Shown: one piece after another, positions 14,406 to 21,884 of the stretch
Position numbering within the stretch: the stretch's first letter is position 1
How the letters are laid out: every line of letters begins with the position of its first letter
NCBI GenBank assembly: GCA_031254915.1
Contig: JAIRTL010000071.1
Location: 1-32,145, forward strand
From: Planctomycetota bacterium
GTDB taxonomy: Bacteria > Planctomycetota > SZUA-567
Reading direction: 5' to 3'
Length of the DNA: 32,145 nucleotides
The notes under the pieces: model-generated
Told to the model about the DNA's origin: nothing
Seen by the model: only the letters and a program-made list of their open reading frames with translations
The model's database searches: none
Translations under genes and position numbers: made by a program

Positions 14406-15512
14406 TCAAGAGATCGCATGCGAGAAATCGTGTCGCCGCCGGCCAAGCGCCTCGTCGACGATCCGCCCCAGCATATCGGCGAACGACCAGCCCGCCCGCT
14501 CGGCGGCGGCGGCGAAACCGGCGTCGGGGGAAAGGCAGGGATTGGCGTTGATTTCCAGGATCCACGGCTTCCCCTCCCGGTCGACGCGGAAATCGACCCG
14601 TGCGTAGCCGGAGAGGCCGAGCGCCGCCCAGGCGTCCGTCGCGGTCCGCCGCAGCGCCTCGGCGAGCCGGGGCTCGCGGTCGGCGGCGGCGAAGGAACGG
14701 GCCGTCTTGCCGTATTCCCCGGACGCCTCGTCCCACTTGGCGGCGTAGCCGACGATTCGCGGCTTGCCGGCGGGGAAGTCGACGAACTCGATCTCCGCCG
14801 GCGGCAATACGCGCGCGCCGCCGCCCGGTTCGCCGAGAAGCGACAGGTTGAATTCCCGCCCCTCGATATAGCGTTCCGAGAAGCAGTCGAGTCCGCGCCG
14901 CCCGCTTTCCGCGCGAATCCGCCCGAGAATCTCCTCCGCATCCCCGGCCTCGAAAACCGAGTCGTCCGTCATGCCGAGGGATGCGTGGGCGGCGAGCGGC
15001 TTGACGATCCAGGTTCCCGGACGCGGGTGCGCGCCGCCGGCGGATGCGGGAAAGAAGCCGGGCCCTCCGCCCGGCACGGGGAAAACGCAGTCGGCGACCG
15101 GCAATCCCCGGCGATCGAGCAGTCGCTTCGTCAACAGTTTGTCGTTCGAAAGGAACATGGCGGTCGAGCCGCTCCCGGTGAACGGAACGCCCCATTCCTC
15201 CATGGCCATCACGAAGACTGTCTGGAGCCGGTCCGAGCCGGCGAGCGACTCCACCAGATTGACGACCAGGTCCGTCTCCGGCGCGGCGAGGTCGCGCTTG
15301 GCCTTCCCGAGGTCGAGTCCGACCGCCACCCGGCGCACCCGCCAGCCCAGTTCGCCAAGCGCCGCTTCCGCCGCGTCCAATTGCGCAAACACGTCCCGCG
15401 CCGCCTCGTCGCCGGCGCCGGCGCTTTGGTCGTAGGCGAGCGCCGCCGTTTTTCCCGGTTTATCCGCTTTATCCGGTTGTCCCGGCGTATCCGCCGCCCC
15501 CGCCTCTTTCAT
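14406..15512 (-). CDS. D-Ala-D-Ala ligase-like ATP-grasp enzyme, second of a tandem pair
   Basis: A 368-residue ATP-grasp protein. Seen: GVPFTGSGSTAMFLSNDKLL (Ddl-like central region), the ATP-binding lysine segment TWIVKPLAAHASLGM, FSERYIEGREFNLSLLG, ARVDFRVDREGKPWILEINA and the C-terminal NPCLSPDAGFAAAA. The last two hold the Mg-binding Glu/Asn. These enzymes join a carboxylate, via acyl phosphate, to an amine. The substrate is unknown, and the C-terminal motif differs from housekeeping Ddl (NTLPGMT). Its start overlaps the stop of the preceding ATP-grasp gene by 4 bp (ATGA). The N-terminal 30 residues (PGQPDKADKPGK) look disordered, and a start further inside is possible. Confidence 0.85.
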   Translation of the reverse strand: MKEAGAADTPGQPDKADKPGKTAALAYDQSAGAGDEAARDVFAQLDAAEAALGELGWRVRRVAVGLDLGKAKRDLAAPETDLVVNLVESLAGSDRLQTVFVMAMEEWGVPFTGSGSTAMFLSNDKLLTKRLLDRRGLPVADCVFPVPGGGPGFFPASAGGAHPRPGTWIVKPLAAHASLGMTDDSVFEAGDAEEILGRIRAESGRRGLDCFSERYIEGREFNLSLLGEPGGGARVLPPAEIEFVDFPAGKPRIVGYAAKWDEASGEYGKTARSFAAADREPRLAEALRRTATDAWAALGLSGYARVDFRVDREGKPWILEINANPCLSPDAGFAAAAERAGWSFADMLGRIVDEALGRRRHDFSHAIS

Positions 15513-16495
15513 AGCCTCTCCATCGCGGAATCCATGATCCAGCGGATCAGGTCGTCGAAGGAATTGCCGCGCAACCGGCAGATGATGGGGAGATCCGAGT
15601 GGATGTGGTTAAGGCCGGCCAGCGGATTGATCTCAATGAAGGACGGCAGTCCGTCCGCGTCGGACCGGATATCCACTCTTCCGGCGTCGCGGCAGCCGAG
15701 CGCGCGGTACGATGCGAGCGCGAGATCGCCGGCGGCGAGCGCCTCCCGGTCGTCCGCCAGCCGGTAGTCCACCCGTTCCTCATAGTCGTCCTTGTTCGCG
15801 TAGGAATAGACGCCGGGCTCCGCCCTGTCGTTCAGGAGCACCTCCATGACGCCGAGGACCCCGGCTTTTTCCCCGGTGCCGACGATGCCGACCGTGAACT
15901 CGCGCCCGGGCAGGTATTCCTCGACCAGCACCGGCTGTCTGAAGCGCGCCAAAAGATCCCCGACCCGTTCCCCGAGGTCGCGCGCCGTCTCCACCCTGCC
16001 CCGCGCCTCGACCCCCTTTCCCGTCCCCTCGGCGACCGGCTTGCAGAACAGGGGAAAGCGCAACCGCCTGGCGGCGTCCGCGACGTCGGCGTCGCCGAAC
16101 ACCATGAACCCGGGCGTCCTTATTCCGGCGGCGCGCATCAGGGTTTTCGTCGCTCCCTTGTGCAGCGCGACGGCGAGGACAAACGCATCCGAAAAAACGG
16201 CCGGCAGCGAATAGGCTTCGAGAAGCGCCGGAACCTGGGCTTCGCGCGCGAAGCCGGCCGCGCCCTCCGCGATGTTGAACGCCATGTCCCAGCGGTCGCC
16301 GGCGGCCAGGCGCTCCACCAGCCGTTTCAGCCGCCCGACGCGGTCGACCCGGTGGCCGAGGTTTTCCAGGGAGGCGGCGATGGCGTCGATCGTCTCCGCC
16401 TTGTCGAACTCCGCCGCCGCCTCCGGGCTCATTCCCTCCCGGATGTATTCGTCGCGCAGATCATAGGTGAAGCCAAGACGGAGCGTTCTTTTCAT
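15509..16495 (-). CDS. D-Ala-D-Ala ligase-like ATP-grasp enzyme, first of a tandem pair
   Basis: A 328-residue protein close to Ddl in length. It starts MKRTLRLGFTYDLR; the N-terminal segment with EFDKAETIDAIAASLENLGH is the Ddl-like fold that binds the first substrate. The ATP-grasp part shows LFCKPVAEGTGKGVEARG, PVLVEEYLPGREFTVGI, YSYANKDDYEERVDY and FIEINPLAGLNHIHSDLP, with the metal-binding Glu and Asn. The last motif marks a Ddl-related subgroup rather than classical Ddl. A partner gene encoding a second, diverged ATP-grasp enzyme follows with ATGA overlap, suggesting a two-step ligation or a heteromer. AAAGGA lies about 12 nt before the ATG. An in-frame extension upstream runs through repeat copy E and is not used. 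Confidence 0.85.
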   Translation of the reverse strand: MKRTLRLGFTYDLRDEYIREGMSPEAAAEFDKAETIDAIAASLENLGHRVDRVGRLKRLVERLAAGDRWDMAFNIAEGAAGFAREAQVPALLEAYSLPAVFSDAFVLAVALHKGATKTLMRAAGIRTPGFMVFGDADVADAARRLRFPLFCKPVAEGTGKGVEARGRVETARDLGERVGDLLARFRQPVLVEEYLPGREFTVGIVGTGEKAGVLGVMEVLLNDRAEPGVYSYANKDDYEERVDYRLADDREALAAGDLALASYRALGCRDAGRVDIRSDADGLPSFIEINPLAGLNHIHSDLPIICRLRGNSFDDLIRWIMDSAMERL

Positions 16496-16599
16496 GGCGA
16501 AGCGTTTTCCTTTCCCGGCGGACAGCGCCGCCCCGTTTCCCGGATTGACAAAAGTCCGCAAAAAGGCAATGCCCTGACGGGGCTGCGCACACCCGGAGC

Positions 16600-16723
16600 G
16601 GTATATGCCGTGCGCGGCTCGAAATTGTGAGAATGGGGGGTGCCCCATTCCGCATTCGTCCCCCGGGCGCATCGCTTGCCGCCCCAGTCCGGGGAATCGC
16701 AATTCCAAAACGCTGCCAGTATA
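16600..16723 (+). repeat. dispersed intergenic repeat, copy E (left module + type-2 right module)
   Basis: About 124 bp: GTATATGCCGTGCGCGG, CTCGAAATTGTGAGAATGG, GCCCCATTCCGCATTCG, CCCCCGGGCGCATCGCTTG, CAGTCCGGGGAATCGCAATT, CGCTGCCAGTAT. Internal stems include ATGGGG/CCCCAT and GGAAT/ATTCC. It matches copy D end to end and shares its left half with copies A and B. Confidence 0.8.
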
Positions 16724-16784
16724 GCGCCGGCGATGGAAAGCGCTTTGAAAAAAGCGTTGCGACCGGACGATGGCGCTTGTACAC

Positions 16785-16816
16785 TTGTTCATTGGTTATT
16801 AAATCAATATAACCAA
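16785..16816 (+). promoter_or_regulatory. promoter with overlapping operator-like palindrome, STAS-truB
   Basis: -35 TTGTTC (16785-16790), 17-nt spacer, -10 TATAAC (16808-16813). A perfect 8-bp inverted repeat TTGGTTAT - 9 nt - ATAACCAA (16792-16799 / 16809-16816) covers the spacer and the -10, as expected for a repressor site. The block is strikingly AT-rich in this GC-rich window. Confidence 0.6.
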
Positions 16817-16887
16817 CCAAAATCGAAAATTTCCCGTCTCGCGCCCGCCATCCGCGAAAGGCCCGGAAGCGGGAAAGAGGATGCGAT

Positions 16888-17229
16888 ATGACGTTTCTCT
16901 ATCAAGTCAGGGCGGTTCCGCCTTCGGCCTATGTCATTTCGGTCGAGGGTTCGATCGACGCCGGCACATCCATTCAGCTGGATTTGGCCCTCAACGGCGT
17001 CCTCGCCAACCAGGCGGTCCTGAAAATCGTTTTCGACCTGGCGAAAACCACGTTCATCTCCAGTTCCGGCCTGCGCCTGTTCATGGTGGCGAGCAAGGCC
17101 ATGTCCGCCCGCCGGGGCAAGGTGATGGTGGTCGGCGAGGACCGCCGCATCAGCGAGGCGGTGACGACCGCGGGCATGCAAAAGATGCTCACCTTCGCCC
17201 CGTCCGTCGACGACGCCCTGGCTCTCTGA
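16888..17229 (+). CDS. STAS domain protein, anti-sigma factor antagonist type
   Basis: A 113-residue single STAS domain like SpoIIAA/RsbV. The strands (YVISVEGSIDAGTS, VLKIVFDLAKTTFISSSG) lead to the SSSGLRLF segment (58-65), where such proteins carry the Ser phosphorylated by an anti-sigma kinase. The usual Asp before the Ser pair is Ser here, so switching by phosphorylation is likely but not certain. It would act in the cytoplasm in a partner-switching pathway; no kinase or phosphatase partner is adjacent. GAGG lies 8 nt before the ATG. The gene is 10 nt upstream of truB and shares its promoter, an unusual pairing. Confidence 0.85.
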   Translation: MTFLYQVRAVPPSAYVISVEGSIDAGTSIQLDLALNGVLANQAVLKIVFDLAKTTFISSSGLRLFMVASKAMSARRGKVMVVGEDRRISEAVTTAGMQKMLTFAPSVDDALAL

Positions 17230-17239
17230 GGGATTCGCC

Positions 17240-18058
17240 GTGACGGATTTCCCAGAGCGGCCGGAACCGGCCGGACCGGCGGCGCCCGGCGCGGCCCCCG
17301 GCGGAAGCGAAAATTCCTTTCCCGAAGTCCGGCGCGCGTTCCTCGCCGATCCCCTGTCGCTTGTCGCGCGAATTCCCGGGATCTGGCCGGTATGGAAGCC
17401 GGTCGGCATGTCGAGCCATGACGCGGTGCGGATAATGCGCAAGCGGCTCGGCCTGAAGCGCGTCGGCCATGCCGGGACGCTCGACCCCCTCGCCGAAGGG
17501 TTGCTCCTGATCATGGCCGGCGGGGCGACGCGCCTGTTCGGCGATATCCAGGCATTTCCGAAAACCTACCTCGCCGGCTTCAGGCTTGGCGAAAGGACCG
17601 TCTCCGGCGACCTCGACGGCGATCCCCCGCCGGGCTGGACGCCGACTGCGGCGCCGCCGGTGACGCGCAAGTCCCTCGACGCCGCCCTGGAGCGGTTCCG
17701 CGGCGAAATCGAACAGATCCCGCCCATGCACAGCGCGCTCAAGCGTAACGGCGTCCCCCTGTACAAACTGGCGCGCCGGGGCGTCGCCGTCGACCGCAAG
17801 CCGAGGAAGGCGACCGTGTACGCCGCGTCGGCGGAGGATTTCGACGGCGTTTCCGGCCGGCTCTCCCTCTCGGTCTCGAGCGGCTTTTACGTCCGCACCC
17901 TCATCGACGACTTGGGAACGCTCCTGGGCGCGGGCGCGGTGATGACTTCACTCCTCCGGACCGCCATCGGCCCGTTTAGCCTCGACGGCGCTGTTCGCCT
18001 GGAAGGGAACGGCGGAAAGGCGGGCCCGGACGGCGCTGTTCTCCGGCGGCGCGGATAA
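17240..18058 (+). CDS. truB: tRNA pseudouridine-55 synthase TruB
   Basis: A 272-residue protein. The catalytic motif GHAGTLDPLAEG (76-87) contains the nucleophile D82, preceded by KPVGMSSHDAV (53-63). TYLAGFRLGERTVSGDLDG, PMHSALKRNGVPLYKLARRG and GFYVRTLIDDLG follow in family order. It makes pseudouridine 55 in the T loop of tRNAs. The N-terminus has about 35 extra, Pro/Ala-rich residues compared with E. coli, and the C-terminal PUA-like part is short. The start is GTG with GAGGGA 6 nt upstream. It lies 10 nt behind the STAS gene. Confidence 0.95.
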   Translation: MTDFPERPEPAGPAAPGAAPGGSENSFPEVRRAFLADPLSLVARIPGIWPVWKPVGMSSHDAVRIMRKRLGLKRVGHAGTLDPLAEGLLLIMAGGATRLFGDIQAFPKTYLAGFRLGERTVSGDLDGDPPPGWTPTAAPPVTRKSLDAALERFRGEIEQIPPMHSALKRNGVPLYKLARRGVAVDRKPRKATVYAASAEDFDGVSGRLSLSVSSGFYVRTLIDDLGTLLGAGAVMTSLLRTAIGPFSLDGAVRLEGNGGKAGPDGAVLRRRG

Positions 18059-18078
18059 TTTTCCCGCAGTATGCGGAG

Positions 18079-18105
18079 TTGCGTTTCCATCGGAAAAAAT
18101 ATAAG
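18079..18105 (+). promoter_or_regulatory. possible fabH promoter
   Basis: TTGCGT (18079-18084), 15-nt spacer, TATAAG (18100-18105). The spacer is short, or the -10 is shifted two bases (TAAGCT with 17 nt). It lies 140 nt before fabH. Confidence 0.35.
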
Positions 18106-18139
18106 CTCTAGCCATCACGAAACTGGCCGCGATCGACGC

Positions 18140-18230
18140 CGCCAGCCGCGCTGGCGCCGGGGAAATTCGTTTCCGCCGGGTACGGCGCAAGCGTCGAAAC
18201 GCCCCCTGTCGGACACTCCGCACGCCGGAG
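18140..18230 (+). promoter_or_regulatory. structured fabH leader with three tandem hairpins
   Basis: CGCCAG/CTGGCG with a 5-nt loop (18140-18156), GGAAA-TTCG-TTTCC with a stable UUCG tetraloop (18161-18174), and CTCCG/CGGAG with a 5-nt loop (18216-18230). The last hairpin ends 5 nt before the AAGGAT ribosome-binding region. Confidence 0.4.
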
Positions 18231-18244
18231 CAAAAGGATACGGC

Positions 18245-19243
18245 ATGAAATTGAACGGATTGCGTGGCGCGCGCATCGCGGGAACGGGCCGGTATTTGCC
18301 CGAAAGACGCCTGACCAACCGCGACCTGGAACAGATCGTCGACACCAACGACGAATGGATCAGGCAGCGGACCGGCATTATCGAGCGGCGGATCGCCGCT
18401 CCCGACCAGGCGACCAGCGACCTCGCCTACGAGGCGGCGAAGCTCGCCATCGCCGACGCCGGCCTCCAGCCCGCCGACATCGACCAGATTATCGTCGCGA
18501 CGGTGAGCCCGGACACCGTTTTTCCCTCGACCGCCTGCCGGCTGCAGCACAAGCTCGGCTGCCGCGAGATCCCCGCCTTCGACCTCGCCGCCGCCTGCTC
18601 GGGATTCATCTACGCGCTGGCGGTGGCGCGCACCGGCATCGCCTCCGGCAGCTTCGACAACGTCCTCATCGTCGGCGCCGAATGCCTGTCGCGGTTCGTC
18701 GACTACGAGGACCGCGGCACCTGCATCCTCTTCGGCGACGGCGCCGGCGCGGCGGTGCTCTCGGTCGCGAGGGACAACGGGCCCGGCATCATCGACACCC
18801 ATTTCGCCGCCGACGGCAGCGGCGCCGACCTCATGATCCTCCCCGGCGGCGGCTCGCGCATCCCGGCGACCCACGAAATGGTGGATCGGCGCCTTCAGTA
18901 CATCCGCATGGAGGGCAGGGTCGTCTACAAGCAGGCGATCAGCAAAATCGTCATGCTGGTGAACGAATCGCTCGAGCGCTGCAACCTGACCCGGGACGAC
19001 ATCGACCTCATCATCCCCCACCAGATGAACGCCCGCATCATTCAGAGCGCCGCCAAGCACCTGAACCTGCCGATGGAAAAGATCTTCGTCAACATCGACC
19101 GCTACGGCAACACCTCGGCGGCGACGATTCCCATCGCCATCGACGAGGCGAAAAGCGGGGGAATGCTGAAACAGGGCGATCTTGTCTGCCTCGTCACCTT
19201 CGGCGGCGGCATGACCTGGGCGTCGGCGCTCCTGCGCTGGTGA
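18245..19243 (+). CDS. fabH: beta-ketoacyl-ACP synthase III (FabH)
   Basis: A 332-residue condensing enzyme that starts fatty-acid synthesis by joining acetyl-CoA and malonyl-ACP. The Cys-His-Asn triad is visible: AAACSGF with C118, PHQMNARI with H259 and NTSAATIP with N289. TNDEWIRQRTGI (34-45) and GDGAGAAVL are typical FabH segments. The start at 18245 has AAGGAT about 7 nt upstream. The length is normal for the family. Other fab genes are not adjacent; it stands alone between truB and rmlA, with a promoter and a structured leader, which suggests separate control. A specialised KAS III for another pathway cannot be excluded, but the triad and length favour the housekeeping enzyme. Confidence 0.92.
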   Translation: MKLNGLRGARIAGTGRYLPERRLTNRDLEQIVDTNDEWIRQRTGIIERRIAAPDQATSDLAYEAAKLAIADAGLQPADIDQIIVATVSPDTVFPSTACRLQHKLGCREIPAFDLAAACSGFIYALAVARTGIASGSFDNVLIVGAECLSRFVDYEDRGTCILFGDGAGAAVLSVARDNGPGIIDTHFAADGSGADLMILPGGGSRIPATHEMVDRRLQYIRMEGRVVYKQAISKIVMLVNESLERCNLTRDDIDLIIPHQMNARIIQSAAKHLNLPMEKIFVNIDRYGNTSAATIPIAIDEAKSGGMLKQGDLVCLVTFGGGMTWASALLRW

Positions 19244-19459
19244 GGGCCCGTCGCGAAACATGCCGTGGCGGCCAAGGTTTTGCCCAATTACAAGTATAAA
19301 CTGCACAGCGGCTTTCGGGAATCGCCTGTATACCCATTGTCCGGGCAAACCCGGGCGTACACTGTAATTTCGGGCAGGTCCCGAGGAAGCGCCGCCGCTT
19401 CTCCGGGGTCGTTTCGCCCGCCCCGGCTTTCGGCCCGGCGTTTCGGGGGAGTGGAAGCG
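19244..19459. other. 216-bp gap between fabH and rmlA
   Basis: It includes a short hairpin CCGGG-CAAA-CCCGG (19340-19353 region) and a promoter-like TTGTCC with TACACT downstream at a short 15-nt spacing. Neither is strong enough to call alone, but rmlA probably has its own promoter here. Confidence 0.3.
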
Positions 19460-20335
19460 ATGCGCGGAATCATTCTCGCGGGAGGACGCGGAACCAGGCT
19501 CGCGCCGATGACGGCGGTCACGTCGAAGCAACTCCTGCCGATCTACGACAAGCCGATGGCGTACTATCCCCTGTCCGTCCTCATGCTCGCCGGCGTCAGG
19601 GACATTCTCCTCATCTCAACCCCGGAGGACCTCCCCGGCTTCCGGCGCCTGCTCGGCGACGGAAGCGGCTTCGGCTGCCGCGTCGTCTACGCCGAGCAAC
19701 CGAGCCCCGACGGCCTCGCGCAGGCGTTCATCATCGGCGACCCGTTCATCGGCGGTGAATCCTGCGTCCTTATCCTCGGCGACAATCTGTTTTACGGCGG
19801 CGGCTTTCACGCGGCGGTGAGGCGCGCTTCCGCGCTGGCGGAGGAAGGCTCGGCCGTCATCTTCGCATACCGGGTCAAGGACCCGACCCGCTACGGCGTC
19901 GTCCGCTTCGACGGCTCCGGAGCGCCCGCGTCGCTCGAGGAAAAGCCGGCCCGCGCCGACAACGCCTTCGCCATCCCCGGGCTGTACTTTTACGGCCCCG
20001 GCGTCGCGGAGGAAGCCAGGGCAGTCAAACCCTCGCCGCGCGGCGAACTGGAAATCACCGACCTGAACCGGCGCTATCTCGAACGCGGCCGCCTCCTCGT
20101 CGAGCGCCTCGGCCGGGGCGTCGCCTGGCTCGACACCGGCACGCCCGAAAGCCTGCACGACGCGGCGGCGTTCGTCCAGTCCATCCAGGACCGGCAGGGG
20201 CTGATGATCGCCTGCATCGAGGAGATCGCCTTCGACAACGGCTGGATCGGGCGGGAGGAACTCGCGATCGCGGCGGAACGCTCGAAGGAATCGGCGTACG
20301 GGCGCTATCTTCGGGAATTGACGCAACGCGCCTGA
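19460..20335 (+). CDS. rmlA: glucose-1-phosphate thymidylyltransferase (RmlA/RfbA)
   Basis: A 291-residue nucleotidyltransferase of the expected length. The N-terminal signature GGRGTRLAPMTAVTSKQLLP (8-27) is typical, followed by YDKPMAYYPLSVLMLAGVRD, ILGDNLFYGGGF (105-116), VVRFDGSGAPASLEEKP, and WLDTGTPESLHDAA. It makes dTDP-glucose from glucose-1-phosphate and dTTP, the first step towards dTDP-rhamnose and other deoxysugars of surface polysaccharides. The start at 19460 has GGGGGAG about 9 nt upstream; a GTG three codons earlier is also in frame. rmlB, C and D are not adjacent; garR follows after 17 nt. Confidence 0.93.
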   Translation: MRGIILAGGRGTRLAPMTAVTSKQLLPIYDKPMAYYPLSVLMLAGVRDILLISTPEDLPGFRRLLGDGSGFGCRVVYAEQPSPDGLAQAFIIGDPFIGGESCVLILGDNLFYGGGFHAAVRRASALAEEGSAVIFAYRVKDPTRYGVVRFDGSGAPASLEEKPARADNAFAIPGLYFYGPGVAEEARAVKPSPRGELEITDLNRRYLERGRLLVERLGRGVAWLDTGTPESLHDAAAFVQSIQDRQGLMIACIEEIAFDNGWIGREELAIAAERSKESAYGRYLRELTQRA

Positions 20336-20352
20336 ACCGACGGGAGAGGACA

Positions 20353-21240
20353 ATGGCCAGGCTCGGCTTTATCGGTCTCGGCGTCATGGGACGCCCCATG
20401 GCGAAAAACCTGCTCAAGGCGGGTCATCGGGTCGCGGTCCACCGCGCCAGGGAGGACGTCGTCGCCGCCGGCGGCGAGGACGGCAAGTCCCCGGCCGGCG
20501 TGGCGGCGGCGGCGGACATCGTTTTTCTCATGCTCCCCGACTCCCCGCAGGTGCGCGACGTCGCCCTTGGCGACGGCGGACTCGCCGGCGCGCTCGCGCC
20601 GGGAAGACTCGTCGTCGACATGAGCTCCATCAACCCGCTCGCGACCCGGGAAATCGGCGCCGCGCTCGCGGAACGGGGCGTCCGCCTCCTCGACGCGCCG
20701 GTGAGCGGCGGCCAGGAAAAGGCGGAGGCGGGAACGCTCGCCATCATGGCCGGCGGCGACGAAAGGGACTTCCGGGAGGCGGAGCCGTTCCTCCGCGCCA
20801 TGGGCGCGCCCACGCTCGTCGGGCCGCTCGGTTCCGGGCAGACGGCGAAGCTCGTGAACCAGACGATCGTCGCCGTCAACATCGCCGCCATAGCCGAGGG
20901 GATGGCCCTGGCCAAACGGGCCGGCGTCGATCCGGCGAAGGTGTTCGGGGCGATCAGGAATGGTCTCGCCGGCAGCCGGTGCATGGAGGACAAGGCGCCG
21001 CGCATGTTCGAAAAGCGCTTCGATCCCGGCTTCCGCGTTTCCCTTCACGCCAAGGATCTCGCCAATGTCCTCGAGGCCGGACACGGCCTTCGCCTCGCCA
21101 TGCCGTTCGCTTCCCAAGCCATGGAAATGCTCCAGGTCCTCATGAACGACGGCTTCGGCGATCTCGACCACTCGGCGCTGGCGAAATACTACGAAAAGCT
21201 CAACGCCGTCGATCTCGGGACCGCCGATGCGGACGACTGA
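20353..21240 (+). CDS. garR: 2-hydroxy-3-oxopropionate (tartronate semialdehyde) reductase
   Basis: A 295-residue beta-hydroxyacid dehydrogenase. The Rossmann fingerprint GFIGLGVMGRPMAKNLLKAG (5-24), substrate loop DAPVSGG (114-120), GTLAIMAGG, and the catalytic lysine region GSGQTAKLVNQ (K167) are present. The end HSALAKYYEKL closely matches GarR/GlxR of E. coli. It reduces tartronate semialdehyde to D-glycerate with NAD(P)H, a step of glyoxylate and glucarate use. It has a strong GGGAGAGGA site 2 nt before ATG -3, 17 nt after rmlA, so the two are co-transcribed, which is an odd pairing. A gene of this type accompanies fdrA/ylbE in the E. coli allantoin region, but here it is 19 kb away. Related succinic semialdehyde or hydroxyisobutyrate reductases are the main alternatives. 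Confidence 0.87.
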   Translation: MARLGFIGLGVMGRPMAKNLLKAGHRVAVHRAREDVVAAGGEDGKSPAGVAAAADIVFLMLPDSPQVRDVALGDGGLAGALAPGRLVVDMSSINPLATREIGAALAERGVRLLDAPVSGGQEKAEAGTLAIMAGGDERDFREAEPFLRAMGAPTLVGPLGSGQTAKLVNQTIVAVNIAAIAEGMALAKRAGVDPAKVFGAIRNGLAGSRCMEDKAPRMFEKRFDPGFRVSLHAKDLANVLEAGHGLRLAMPFASQAMEMLQVLMNDGFGDLDHSALAKYYEKLNAVDLGTADADD

Positions 21241-21748
21241 CGGCGAAGTGGGCCTGCGCCTCTACCGCGCCGGCGACCGCGACCGCCTGGTCGCGATCGC
21301 CGACAATCCGAACGTCGCGCGAACCCTCGCCGACAGGTTCCCCCATCCCTACGCGCGCGAGGACGCGGAGAACTGGCTCGCCCGCGTGAAAACGGAGACG
21401 CGCCCGTGCAATATGGCGATCGAATGGCGCGGCGAACTGGTCGGCGGCATCGGCATCGAACCCATGGCCGACGTCCACTCGGGCACGGCGGAACTCGGCT
21501 ACTGGCTGGGGGAGCCGTACTGGGGAAAGGGCATCGCGACCCGCGCGGCGGGGCTTATCATCAGCTACGCCTTCGACGAGCTTCTCTTCATCCGCCTTCA
21601 GGCAAGCGTCTTCGCCGGCAACCCGGCGTCGTGCCGGGTGCTTGAAAAAAACGGCTTTGTCCGCGAAGGCGTCCTGCGAAAGCACATCAGGAAAAACGGC
21701 CGCATCCGCGACGCGTTCCTTTACGCCCGCCTGCGCTCGCCCGGGTGA
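21227..21748 (+). CDS. GNAT-family N-acetyltransferase (RimJ/RimL-like)
   Basis: A 173-residue protein of the Acetyltransf_3 type. It begins VGLRLYRAGDRDRLVAIADN, then ELGYWLGEPYWGKGIATRAA, where the GKGIATRA loop binds the acetyl-CoA pyrophosphate, and RLQASVFAGNPASCRVLEKN with the conserved Asn-Pro-Ala-Ser and GF. Members acetylate ribosomal protein N-termini, sugars or small amines. The substrate is unknown, though the company of rmlA leaves a sugar-amine substrate possible. The start overlaps the end of garR by 14 bp, so translation is probably coupled. Confidence 0.87.
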   Translation: MRTTDGEVGLRLYRAGDRDRLVAIADNPNVARTLADRFPHPYAREDAENWLARVKTETRPCNMAIEWRGELVGGIGIEPMADVHSGTAELGYWLGEPYWGKGIATRAAGLIISYAFDELLFIRLQASVFAGNPASCRVLEKNGFVREGVLRKHIRKNGRIRDAFLYARLRSPG

Positions 21749-21813
21749 AGCGGGACGCCGGAGACGGCGCGCTTCACCCGGCGAACAGGCCAACCCGAAT
21801 TTGCGGCAACGTC

Positions 21814-21855
21814 TTTTGGGGAAATCAGCCGGCGGTTGGCCCGATTTCCCCAAAA
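21814..21855. repeat. long hairpin between convergent genes
   Basis: A perfect 13-bp inverted repeat TTTTGGGGAAATC / GATTTCCCCAAAA (21814-21826 / 21843-21855) around a 16-nt loop that can form a further GCC/GGC stem. It lies between the ends of the GNAT gene (21748) and the leftward lipoprotein gene (21885). A-rich rather than T-rich sequence follows the stem on the plus strand, and on the minus strand only the stem's own T run is seen, so it is not a canonical terminator. Confidence 0.6.
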
Positions 21856-21884
21856 AATCCGCTTTCACCGGCCCACGAAAAACG

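Larger units (their letters stand above)
16496..16887. other. 392-bp divergent intergenic region
   Basis: It separates the leftward ATP-grasp pair from the rightward STAS-truB genes. It contains repeat copy E and an AT-rich promoter/operator for STAS-truB. I see no convincing promoter for the ATP-grasp pair and no gene. Confidence 0.55.

Noticed and set aside
16496-16792. N-terminal extension of the first ATP-grasp protein through repeat copy E
   Set aside because: The extension is translated repeat DNA; the Ddl-like fold starts at MKRTLRLGFTYDLR.
21814-21857. Intrinsic terminator call for the 13-bp hairpin
   Set aside because: No free T-run follows the stem on either strand, since the T and A runs are paired within it. 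It is kept only as an inverted repeat.
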